Source: Shewanella sairae (GTDB lineage Bacteria > Pseudomonadota > Gammaproteobacteria > Enterobacterales > Shewanellaceae). From it: a DNA stretch of 64,000 bases. This document shows positions 50,315 through 58,329 of this stretch, in pieces; positions within the stretch are counted from its first letter, which is position 1; every line of letters begins with the position of its first letter. The notes below the pieces were generated by a model. It made no database searches. It had not been told where the DNA came from and saw nothing but the letters and a program-made list of their open reading frames with translations. The stretch spans positions 1 to 64,000 of the forward strand of contig NZ_JAKILT010000025.1 in the NCBI RefSeq assembly GCF_023283535.1. The letters run 5' to 3'. The position numbers were made by a program, and so were the translations under genes.

Positions 50315-51223
50315 TTGAATATTCAGCAAAAATCTTATTATGTCCCCTACAAACATGGTCATTTGCATTTAAGGCAAATTACACCTGTACAAGTTGATAT
50401 GACTAAGCCGCCGGTATTGATGCTACATGGCGCAATGTCTAATGGGCGAGTGTTTTATAGTGAGTCTGGCAAGGGCTTAGGCTGCTATTTGGCTGATGCG
50501 GGCGTGGTTGTTTATGTGCTGGATACGCAAGGGCGTGGGCTGAGTGAGCCGAAACTGGCACGAGGTTTTACTGCAGGGCAAGGAGAGGTGATCCGCGAGC
50601 AATTACCTTTGATCCAGCAATATATTTTGTCGCTGCATCCAAACACTAAAACAGTTCATTGGTGCGCGCATTCTTGGGGCGGAGTGTTAATGGCCAGTGC
50701 CATTGCCCGATATGACAGCTTACAAAAGTCTGTTGCTTCATTAGTGACCTTTGGCAGTAAACGCCGTATTCAAGTCAAATCTGTGCAAAAGTGGTTGACG
50801 GTTAATCTGGTTTGGAATCAGTTAGCGCCGCTAATCGCTTGGAAAAGTGGTTACTTGCCGGCAGATAAATTAAAGATGGGCATGGATAACGAGTCTCGCT
50901 CCTCGTTAAGACAAACCATTGAATGGGTGAGAGGGCACTGGGTTGATAGCGATGATGGCTTTGATTATGCCAGCGCCGCTAAGCAAGCTGATTGGCCTAA
51001 ATCTTGGTTTATTGCGGGTAAAGGAGACAAAGTATTAGGCAACCCGGCAGATGTACAAAGAATGATTCAAGAATGCCAAATTAAGCAAGTCGATTACACG
51101 CTATTGTCAAAAAAGCAGGGCTTTAAACATGACTATGATCATGGCGGCATGCTGACCCACAAAGATGCGGTTAATGATCACTTTCCCCGCATCAAAGATT
51201 GGTATCATAGTTTTAACGGTTAA
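50315..51223 (+). CDS. Alpha/beta-hydrolase
   Basis: 302 residues. The oxyanion region is PPVLMLHGAMSNGRVF. The nucleophile elbow is CAHSWGG (Ser120), Asp is likely in IAGKGDKVLG and the catalytic His in HDYDHGG near residue 285. The start is TTG at 50315 with AGAGAG (50303-50308) six bases upstream. There is no signal peptide or membrane segment. The substrate is unknown. The stop codon lies inside a tandem heptamer repeat. Confidence 0.85.
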   Translation: MNIQQKSYYVPYKHGHLHLRQITPVQVDMTKPPVLMLHGAMSNGRVFYSESGKGLGCYLADAGVVVYVLDTQGRGLSEPKLARGFTAGQGEVIREQLPLIQQYILSLHPNTKTVHWCAHSWGGVLMASAIARYDSLQKSVASLVTFGSKRRIQVKSVQKWLTVNLVWNQLAPLIAWKSGYLPADKLKMGMDNESRSSLRQTIEWVRGHWVDSDDGFDYASAAKQADWPKSWFIAGKGDKVLGNPADVQRMIQECQIKQVDYTLLSKKQGFKHDYDHGGMLTHKDAVNDHFPRIKDWYHSFNG

Positions 51224-51255
51224 CGGTTAACGGTTAACGGTTAACGGTTAACGGT
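51214..51255. repeat. Six tandem copies of a heptamer (TAACGGT) at the hydrolase 3' end
   Basis: Perfect 7-bp units from 51214 to 51255. The first unit encodes the last residues of the hydrolase and the second supplies its stop codon (TAA at 51221-51223). Unit number is likely to vary by replication slippage. Because every copy contains TAA, variation would change the 3' untranslated region rather than lengthen the protein much. Confidence 0.95.
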
Positions 51256-51285
51256 TTAATTGATAGCTAAAATTAATCGCTAAGC

Positions 51286-51900
51286 TTAATTAGGATTTTG
51301 CTGCGAAAGTAGCGGTGCGAGCTTAACCAGCTCAGCTAAGTTACTTACCCCGAGCTTGCTCATGAGTTTGGCGCGGTGCACTTCAATAGTGCGTATTGCG
51401 ACACAAAGGTCATTCGCCATCTGTTTGTTGGTGTTGCCAGCAATGACTAACTCAAAAATCTGCGTTTCACGTTCAGACAAGGTGTTAATAAGCGCTTGGT
51501 GAGTTAATTTCCAATGTTGGCGCACACTGTATTCTAAGCCTTTAGCGATAGATTGGCTTAAGACGTTGCCTTGTACTGGCTTTTGGAAAAAGTCGAAAGC
51601 GCCATTTTTAAAGGCATCAACTGCCATTGGCACGTCACCGTGACCCGTTAAAAATATAACGGATAAAGGGCTTTTAGCGTCTGTGAGTAATTGTTGTACT
51701 TGTGGGCCGGTGAGCCCTGGCATTCTCGCATCCAAAATCACGCAGCCTGCTTGGCTTAAATCAACCTCGGCAAGAAACTTATCGCCACTATTAAAGCAGT
51801 TAAGCTTGTAACCATAACCGTCCATCAAGAAGCTAATAGAATCAATAATCGCTTCGTCATCATCGACTAAATAGACTGGCCCTTCAATTTTCTGCTCCAC
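51286..51900 (-). CDS. thsR: Response regulator ThsR (FixJ/TtrR-like), thiosulfate sensing
   Basis: 204 residues. The receiver domain has the acidic pair DDD (13-15), phosphoacceptor Asp57 in VILDARMPG, and the LTGHGDVPMAVDAFKNGAFDFFQKP segment typical of FixJ-type regulators. The LuxR-type HTH (about 140-200) contains LSERETQIFELVIAGNTNKQMANDL. The start is GTG at 51898-51900 with AAAGGTG upstream. It is divergent from the thsS sensor gene and convergent with the hydrolase. Its similarity to TtrR and its placement beside phsABC match the ThsSR thiosulfate system of S. halifaxensis. Confidence 0.85.
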   Translation of the reverse strand: MEQKIEGPVYLVDDDEAIIDSISFLMDGYGYKLNCFNSGDKFLAEVDLSQAGCVILDARMPGLTGPQVQQLLTDAKSPLSVIFLTGHGDVPMAVDAFKNGAFDFFQKPVQGNVLSQSIAKGLEYSVRQHWKLTHQALINTLSERETQIFELVIAGNTNKQMANDLCVAIRTIEVHRAKLMSKLGVSNLAELVKLAPLLSQQNPN

Positions 51901-52127
51901 AAAACACCTTTATTTTAGCAATGCTTAAATGATTGATATCCCAGTTTGCAGCAATTAGCTAACTATTTTTCATAAAGCATGAATTGGGTCACGTAGCTAA
52001 CTTAACAGCCTAGCGTAAGCTATTGCTAATCAATCTGCTTTAAATTTGTCACAGCGCTTTAGCGGATTTTTATATTTGAATTAGGCTGATAAAACCTATG
52101 TTCTATTGTGATTTAGCAGGCTATTAA

Positions 52128-53933
52128 TTGAGTGTTAAGGGAATGAAATTGCCTAAGATTTTGTTGTGCCTATTTATTATTTGTTTTTCAACGAGTGCTT
52201 GGTGTAAGCCGCAGGAATTCTATGTTGGCGTGCTTGCTAACTGGGGGCATCAGCAAGCGGTCGAGCGCTGGACGCCGATGATGGAGTACCTAAATGAGCA
52301 GGTACCGCAGGCTGAGTTTCATGTATACCCAGGTAATTTTGAAGCGCTAAATCTGGCGATGGAGCTTGGGCAAATCCAGTTTATTATTACCAATCCTGGG
52401 CAATATCTTTATCTCTCTAATCAGTATCCGTTATCTTGGTTGGCAACCATGCGCTCTAAGCGTCATAACGGCACCACCACGGCAATTGGCTCAGCGATTA
52501 TCGTTCGAGCGGATAGTGACTATCGCACCTTATATGATTTAAAAGGCAAAATAGTGGCTGCCAGCGATCCCCACGCTCTAGGGGGTTACCAAGCGACAGT
52601 TGGCTTAATGCATAGCTTAGGGATGGATCCTGAAACCTACTTTGGCCAAACCAAATTCTTAGGTTTTCCACTCGATCCATTGTTATATCAAGTGCGAGAC
52701 GGCAATGTTGATGCGGCTATCACGCCTTTATGTACCTTAGAGGATATGGTTGAACGTGGCTTGATTCGGCGTGGTGATTACCGTGTATTGAATCCAAGTC
52801 GACCAGAGGGCATAGAGTGTCAATGCAGCACTAACCTGTATCCTAATTGGTCATTTGCAGCAAATGAAAGTGTGAGCACTGATTTGACCAAAGCCATTAC
52901 CCAAGCCTTGCTGGATTTAACCCCTGATACCGAAGCGGCAATGAGTGCCCAGCTTAAAGGTTGGACTTCACCCATTAGCCAGTTAGCGGTTATTAAACTA
53001 TTTAAAGATCTACATGTTAAGTCGCCAGATAGCAGCCGTTGGGACTCGGTTAAGCAGTGGCTTGAAGATAATCGTCACTGGGGTATTTTATCGGTTTTGG
53101 TGTTTACCATTGCCACGCTTTACCACCTGTGGATTGAGTATCGTTTTCATCAAAAAAGTAGCTCCTTAATTGAGTCAGAGCGACAACTCAAACAACAGGC
53201 TGTAGCACTAGAGCGCCTACAAAGCGCTTCGATAATTGGTGAGATTGGTGCAGGTCTTGCCCATGAAATAAATCAACCTATCGCCGCCATAACCAGTTAT
53301 AGCGAGGGCGGTATCATGCGCTTGCAAGGACAAGACAAAGCCGATGTGCAAGCCTGTATTGAATTGCTAGAAAAGATCCATAAGCAATCAACCCGCGCGG
53401 GTGAGGTAGTGCACCGTATTCGCGGCCTGTTGCGACGTCGAGAGGCGGTGATGGTTGATGTCAATATTCTTACCTTGGTTGAAGAGAGCATCTCGCTGCT
53501 AAGAATTGAACTGACAAGAAGAGAAATACAAATTAACACCCACATTAAAGGAGAGCCGTTTTTTATTACTGCCGATAGAGTGGGGCTACTGCAGGTGCTA
53601 ATTAACTTAATCAAAAACAGCTTAGATGCGATTGCTGATTCGGATAATGCACGCCAAGGTAAAATTCAAATCGATCTCGACTTTAAAGAGCACCAAGTTA
53701 ATATCTCGATTGTCGATAATGGTCCGGGACTTGCGATGGAGGCCGATACTTTAATGGCGACTTTTTACACCACCAAAGTCGAGGGCTTAGGCCTTGGCTT
53801 AGCTATCTGTAATGAAGTGATAAAAGATCATGATGGCCGCTTTATGTTAGCTAATCGCAGCGACGGACAAACAGGCTGTGTAGCGACACTAAACCTTAAA
53901 AAGCGCGGTAGTGAGTTAGCTATCGAGCTATAA
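52128..53933 (+). CDS. thsS: Sensor histidine kinase ThsS (TtrS-like) with periplasmic PhnD-like domain
   Basis: 601 residues. A signal peptide (about 1-26) precedes a periplasmic-binding-protein-like domain (about 27-290, with FYVGVLANWGHQQAVERWTPM and the ASDPHALGGYQ motif). A membrane helix (about 320-340) leads to the kinase, with phospho-acceptor His379 in GLAHEINQPIAAITSYSEGG. The N box is LINLIKNSLDAI and the G boxes are IVDNGPGLA and GLGLGLAICNEV. The start is TTG at 52128 behind AGCAGG; the ATG at 52143 abuts its own AAGGGA. It should detect thiosulfate (or a related sulfur oxyanion) and phosphorylate ThsR. Confidence 0.85.
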   Translation: MSVKGMKLPKILLCLFIICFSTSAWCKPQEFYVGVLANWGHQQAVERWTPMMEYLNEQVPQAEFHVYPGNFEALNLAMELGQIQFIITNPGQYLYLSNQYPLSWLATMRSKRHNGTTTAIGSAIIVRADSDYRTLYDLKGKIVAASDPHALGGYQATVGLMHSLGMDPETYFGQTKFLGFPLDPLLYQVRDGNVDAAITPLCTLEDMVERGLIRRGDYRVLNPSRPEGIECQCSTNLYPNWSFAANESVSTDLTKAITQALLDLTPDTEAAMSAQLKGWTSPISQLAVIKLFKDLHVKSPDSSRWDSVKQWLEDNRHWGILSVLVFTIATLYHLWIEYRFHQKSSSLIESERQLKQQAVALERLQSASIIGEIGAGLAHEINQPIAAITSYSEGGIMRLQGQDKADVQACIELLEKIHKQSTRAGEVVHRIRGLLRRREAVMVDVNILTLVEESISLLRIELTRREIQINTHIKGEPFFITADRVGLLQVLINLIKNSLDAIADSDNARQGKIQIDLDFKEHQVNISIVDNGPGLAMEADTLMATFYTTKVEGLGLGLAICNEVIKDHDGRFMLANRSDGQTGCVATLNLKKRGSELAIEL

Positions 53934-54031
53934 ACGGCTAGCTGCTGTTAAAGTTATAAACTGCCAAACCTGCCGCTCATTTTCGTTGAAAGTGGGCGGT
54001 AATCAACAAAATAATCATCTTTTTACCGATA

Positions 54032-54045
54032 TGTGGTTTACCACA
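54032..54045. promoter_or_regulatory. Upstream palindromic operator candidate of phsABC
   Basis: TGTGGTTTACCACA, a TGTGG-N4-CCACA inverted repeat, embedded in a 20-base block (54028-54047) repeated identically at 54122-54141. It is a likely binding site for a response-regulator dimer, ThsR being the obvious candidate. Confidence 0.6.
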
Positions 54046-54125
54046 ATTTACAGATTTTAGTCGCTGTGTTGGCGCAAAATTGAACTGTGAATTGCCTCAC
54101 AAACGAGGTTATCTGATTGCGGATA

Positions 54126-54139
54126 TGTGGTTTACCACA
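54126..54139. promoter_or_regulatory. Downstream palindromic operator candidate of phsABC
   Basis: A second identical TGTGGTTTACCACA, 94 bases from the first (close to nine helical turns) and 125 bases upstream of the phsA start. The spacing puts both sites on the same face of the DNA. Confidence 0.6.
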
Positions 54140-54264
54140 ATATTCAATTTCTCCTCGCTCAATAACAATGATGAAAACCTTAGCAGTAGGTTGATTGCCA
54201 AACGCAGTTAGCCCGAGCTTAATCCAGCGCTTCGCTAAGGATCATTGTCATTGGGAGAGTTATC

Positions 54265-56541
54265 ATGAGATTAGATCGGCGAACCTTCATCAAAGGGGCC
54301 GGAGCAGGCACCGCAACTTGCGCGTTAGCAACGTTGCCGGGCTCTTTAGCCGCCCTTGGGCATTCAGAGTTACAAGGCAGCGCTGAGTCGGTTGCCAGTA
54401 TTTGCGAGATGTGCTCAACCCGTTGCCCTATTTCGGCACGCGTGGTTAATGGTAAAAACGTGTCTATCTTGGGTAACAAGAATGCCAAGTCATTTGGTGG
54501 CGCAGTATGTGCTCGTGGTGGCGCAGGTCATAGTCAGCTTTATGATAAGCAACGTATTGTTAAGCCGTTAAAGCGTGTTGGTGAGCGCGGCGAAGGTAAC
54601 TGGCAAGAAATTGAGTGGGATGAAGCCTACCGTACGATTGCAGAAAACTTAAATAGAATTAAAGCCGAGCACGGGGCTGAAACCGTTGCCTTCTCATCAA
54701 AATCAGGCTCTTTATCGGGTCATCTATTTCATCTAGCCAAAGCCTTTGGCAGCCCAAATACCTTTACCCATGCATCAACTTGCCCTGGCAGTTATGTGAT
54801 TGCAGCAAAGGCGATGTTTGGCGGTAAGATCAAGCGCGACTTAAGCAACTCTAAGTACATAATCAACTTCGGTCATAACCTCTACGAAGGCATTAACATG
54901 TCTGAGACCCGAGGCATGATGAATGCGCAGATGGAGAAGGGCGCTAAGCTAGTCGTATTTGAACCACGCTTCTCGATTGTGGCCGATAAAGCTGACGAGT
55001 GGTATGCAATTAAGCCAGGGACTGACGTTGCGGTAGCCTTGGCGATTTGCCACACACTAATTAGCGATGACTTATACGATAAAGAGTTCGTTGCGCAATA
55101 TGTCACGGGCTTTGACGAGTTCGCTAAAGAAGTTAAAGCGTACACGCCTGAGTGGGCTGAATCAGTGAGTGATGTGCCTGCAGAGGATATCCGCCGAATC
55201 ACCCATGAATACGCCGCTGCTGCGCCTCATGCGCTAGTGGATTTTGGTCACCGTTCATCGTTTACCACTGAAGAGTTTGAAATGCGCCGCGCACTTTATG
55301 CTGCCAACGTATTAGTGGGAAATATTGAGCGTAAAGGTGGTCTGTACTTTGGTAAAAAAGCGGCAAGCTACAACAAATACGCGGGCGATAATGTTGCCCC
55401 AACCTTGGCTAAGCCGGGCGTTGATGGCATGCCAAAAACCGATGCTAAACGTATCGACATGGTTGATGAGCAGTATGCGATGACATGGTCATCGGGTGGT
55501 ATTTATCAAACTATTCTCGACGCGACTCTTGATGCGGTACCTTACCAATTACGTGGTTGGGTTATGAGCCGTACCAACCCGATGCAAACTATGACAGATA
55601 GAGCGCGCATTGTAGAAACGATGCAAAAGCTTGATTTTATTGTGGCTTGCGATATCTATATCAGTGAATCTGCCGCTTATGCCGATATCTTCCTACCTGA
55701 ATCGACCTATCTTGAGCGCGATGAAGAGATTGCTGATAAGTCAGGTAAGAATCCTGCTTACTATGTGCGTCAACGCGTGGTTGAAACCATAGGTGATACC
55801 AAGCCAAGCTGGCAGATCTGGAAAGATCTAGCCACTGAAATGGGCCAAGGCCAGTTCTTCCCATGGGAAAACATGGAAACATTGCAGCTGTTCCAAGTAC
55901 AGCGTGATGTTAATTTGCTCAGAAAAATTAAAGACGAAGGATTTGTCAGCTTCGGCAAACCTTTAATGCTACGTGAACGTGGCATGGTTAAAGACTTTGT
56001 TGCTGCCTATCCAAATGCTAAAGCGGTTGATGAAGATGGCACTTACGCCAGCCAATTAAGCTTTAAGACACCAAGCGGCAAGATTGAGTTGAGCTCGGAA
56101 AAAGTAGAAAAGATGGCGCGAGGTCGCGGGGTGATCCGTTACCGTGAAGTGAATATGAAAAAGGCCGACGAGCTGTTTTTCATCCAAGGAAAGGTGGCAG
56201 TGCACACCAATGCCGCAACCCAAAACGTGCCTATGCTGGCGAATTTGATGTCAGACAACGCGGTCTGGATCCATCCGATTACCGCAGGTCTACTAAGCAT
56301 CTCTAATGGCGATAAGATCCGTATCTATAACGATACCGGCACCGAAGAAGGCCATGCGTTAGTGACGCCTGGTATTCGTCCTGACACTGTATTTGCTTAT
56401 ATGGGCTGCGGCTCTAAGAACAAAGAGCTTGCCCGTGCCACCGGTAAAGGTGTGCATTGCGGTAACTTACTTCCCCATGTGACTTCTCCGGTAACAGGCA
56501 TGAACCTGCACACTACCGGCGTTAAGATTGCCAAGATTTAA
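54265..56541 (+). CDS. phsA: Thiosulfate/polysulfide reductase molybdopterin subunit
   Basis: 758 residues, the same length as Salmonella PhsA. The twin-arginine signal is LDRRTFIKGAGAG. The 4Fe-4S ligands are Cys47, Cys50, Cys54 and Cys82 (CEMCSTRCP and GGAVCARG). The Mo ligand is Cys173 in STCPGSYV. A C-terminal molydopterin dinucleotide-binding domain follows. It reduces thiosulfate or polysulfide in the periplasm. Tetrathionate reductase TtrA is much longer, so it is excluded. The ribosome-binding site is GGGAGAG. It is the first gene of a three-gene operon and is probably ThsR-activated. Confidence 0.92.
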   Translation: MRLDRRTFIKGAGAGTATCALATLPGSLAALGHSELQGSAESVASICEMCSTRCPISARVVNGKNVSILGNKNAKSFGGAVCARGGAGHSQLYDKQRIVKPLKRVGERGEGNWQEIEWDEAYRTIAENLNRIKAEHGAETVAFSSKSGSLSGHLFHLAKAFGSPNTFTHASTCPGSYVIAAKAMFGGKIKRDLSNSKYIINFGHNLYEGINMSETRGMMNAQMEKGAKLVVFEPRFSIVADKADEWYAIKPGTDVAVALAICHTLISDDLYDKEFVAQYVTGFDEFAKEVKAYTPEWAESVSDVPAEDIRRITHEYAAAAPHALVDFGHRSSFTTEEFEMRRALYAANVLVGNIERKGGLYFGKKAASYNKYAGDNVAPTLAKPGVDGMPKTDAKRIDMVDEQYAMTWSSGGIYQTILDATLDAVPYQLRGWVMSRTNPMQTMTDRARIVETMQKLDFIVACDIYISESAAYADIFLPESTYLERDEEIADKSGKNPAYYVRQRVVETIGDTKPSWQIWKDLATEMGQGQFFPWENMETLQLFQVQRDVNLLRKIKDEGFVSFGKPLMLRERGMVKDFVAAYPNAKAVDEDGTYASQLSFKTPSGKIELSSEKVEKMARGRGVIRYREVNMKKADELFFIQGKVAVHTNAATQNVPMLANLMSDNAVWIHPITAGLLSISNGDKIRIYNDTGTEEGHALVTPGIRPDTVFAYMGCGSKNKELARATGKGVHCGNLLPHVTSPVTGMNLHTTGVKIAKI

Positions 56542-56553
56542 TCGGAGTTAATT

Positions 56554-57126
56554 ATGACTAAGCGTTATGTTCTCGTACACGATGAAAACAAATGCATTGG
56601 CTGTCAGGCTTGTAACGTGGCTTGTCGCAGTGAAAACAATGTGCCTGAGTCTGTGACTCGTATTCAGGTGAGAATTGAAGGGCCTTACGGTAACTTTCCT
56701 CACCTACATTTTAAGTATAACCGCGTCTCGTGTGAGCAATGTGAAAATGCGCCTTGCGTTAAGGTGTGCCCAACCGGTGCGGCTTACGTTAATGATGATG
56801 GCATCGTCTCTATCAATGAGAAAAAGTGCGTCGGCTGTCTTTACTGTGTTGCTGCTTGCCCATACAAGGTGCGCTTTATCAACCCTGAAACACGAGTGCC
56901 AGACAAGTGTGATTTCTGTAAAGAAAGTCGTTTAGCTCGTGGTGAAGAGCCAGCTTGTGTCACTGTGTGTCCAACCCAAGCATTGGTGTTTGGCGATGCT
57001 AACGACATGAATTCAGAAGTGCGCAAAGTATTAGATACCAAAAATCATTACCAACAAAAGGTAAACCTTGGCACTGAGCCACGTGTTTATCGTATTCCTA
57101 GCCGTAAAGGAGGGATCACAGCATGA
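56554..57126 (+). CDS. phsB: Thiosulfate/polysulfide reductase iron-sulfur subunit
   Basis: 190 residues with four [4Fe-4S] cysteine clusters of the DmsB/PsrB type: CIGCQACNVAC, CEQCENAPCVKVCPTG, CVGCLYCVAACPYKVRF and CDFC...CVTVCPTQ. It carries electrons from the membrane subunit to PhsA. There is no signal peptide, so it is probably co-exported with PhsA by the Tat system. Its stop overlaps the phsC start (ATGA). Confidence 0.93.
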   Translation: MTKRYVLVHDENKCIGCQACNVACRSENNVPESVTRIQVRIEGPYGNFPHLHFKYNRVSCEQCENAPCVKVCPTGAAYVNDDGIVSINEKKCVGCLYCVAACPYKVRFINPETRVPDKCDFCKESRLARGEEPACVTVCPTQALVFGDANDMNSEVRKVLDTKNHYQQKVNLGTEPRVYRIPSRKGGITA

Positions 57127-58070
57127 ACAATATCTGGGGCTCAATGGAACAATACGATCCGGTAGTGTGGAACTGGATCATCGCAGTGTACTTGTTTATG
57201 GCAGGCCTATCAGCTGGCTCTATGCTGGTGGCAATTGGTCTTAAATGGTACAAGCAAAGTCGAGGTCAGCCGACAGAAGGTTTACCGGTTATTAAAGCGG
57301 CAGCAGTTATTGGCCCAGTAGCAATTTGTTTAGGTATGGCGCTACTGGTACTGGACTTGACCAAACCGTTTGAGTTTTATCATATTCTGCTCAATTACAA
57401 CTTAACCTCTGTGATGGCATGGGGTGTTATCGCGCTATTGATTTATATTCCGTTAGTGTTTGTGTTTGCTGCGCTAGTGTTTGAAAAGCTGGTTTTGCAG
57501 TACGCACCTTGGTTAGCGGGAGTATTAAAAGTTTGCCGCCAAGTTGAAAATAGTCTTAATAAGCTTATTTTTGCACTCGGATTAGGAGTCGGTGTTTATA
57601 CCGGTTTCTTACTGTCGGCGATGATCAGTTACCCAATCCTGAACACGGCGGTATTACCGGCACTGTTCTTAGCATCGGCGCTATCTGTTGGCTCAGCGGG
57701 TAACATCTTAGTGGCGACACTGTTCTTCAGTAAGAAAGAGTCAGACTGTATCGAGCAGGTTCACCGTATCGAGTATCCAGTAGCCTTTAACGAAGCATTA
57801 TGTTTAGTACTGTTGTTTGTAGGCCTTAACTTCTCTGGCCCTGCTGCGCAGGCAGCAACCGCTGCGATTACTACCGGAACTTGGGCAAGTGTATTCTGGT
57901 TAGGTGTTGTCGGTTTAGGTTTAGTCGTGCCAGTACTGGCGAGCACGGTTGCGCCTAAGGCATGGCGTCATACTAAAGGCTTCTTAATCACTGTATCTTG
58001 CAGCACGATTTTAGGGGTGTTAGCACTGAGACACTTCGTGGTGTATGCCGGACAGAGCTATATCAGCTAG
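57123..58070 (+). CDS. phsC: NrfD/PsrC-family membrane anchor and quinol dehydrogenase subunit
   Basis: 315 residues with about eight membrane helices, beginning WNWIIAVYLFMAGLSAGSML and containing LVLDLTKPFEFYHILLNYNLTSVMAWGV and GVYTGFLLSAMISYP, typical of NrfD/PsrC (Wolinella PsrC is of similar size). It takes electrons from menaquinol. This is not the haem-b PhsC of Salmonella, so the complex is Psr-like in its anchor. GGAGGG in the 3' end of phsB serves as its ribosome-binding site. Confidence 0.92.
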   Translation: MNNIWGSMEQYDPVVWNWIIAVYLFMAGLSAGSMLVAIGLKWYKQSRGQPTEGLPVIKAAAVIGPVAICLGMALLVLDLTKPFEFYHILLNYNLTSVMAWGVIALLIYIPLVFVFAALVFEKLVLQYAPWLAGVLKVCRQVENSLNKLIFALGLGVGVYTGFLLSAMISYPILNTAVLPALFLASALSVGSAGNILVATLFFSKKESDCIEQVHRIEYPVAFNEALCLVLLFVGLNFSGPAAQAATAAITTGTWASVFWLGVVGLGLVVPVLASTVAPKAWRHTKGFLITVSCSTILGVLALRHFVVYAGQSYIS

Positions 58071-58101
58071 TGGCTGAAGGGGTTTAACTAAAGTGTTAAT
58101 T

Positions 58102-58137
58102 AATCATTGTGGCCTCAGGGCCGCAATGATTTTTTGT
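58102..58137 (+). terminator. Rho-independent terminator of phsABC
   Basis: ATCATTG-T-GGCC/GGCC-G-CAATGAT with one internal mismatch, followed by TTTTTTG, 32 bases after the phsC stop. Confidence 0.85.
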
Positions 58138-58329
58138 TTAACGAGACTTCAGCTCTTTTCCTCTGGCCATTCAATTATAGGCATCATGCAAATCTAGTCA
58201 GCAATCTTAATAATTTATCTGTCACTAAAGTAATCGTGATCCTTATCACTTAATTCTGCTGTGTGAGTGGGTAGAATTCGCGCTTTTTATCCTCCCCATG
58301 TGGTTTGCTGGGGTAGTTGGAGCGGTGAA

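Noticed and set aside
54265..58070. Tetrathionate reductase (ttrABC)
   Set aside because: The catalytic subunit is only 758 residues and the order is A-B-C; TtrA is much larger and the order is usually B-C-A.
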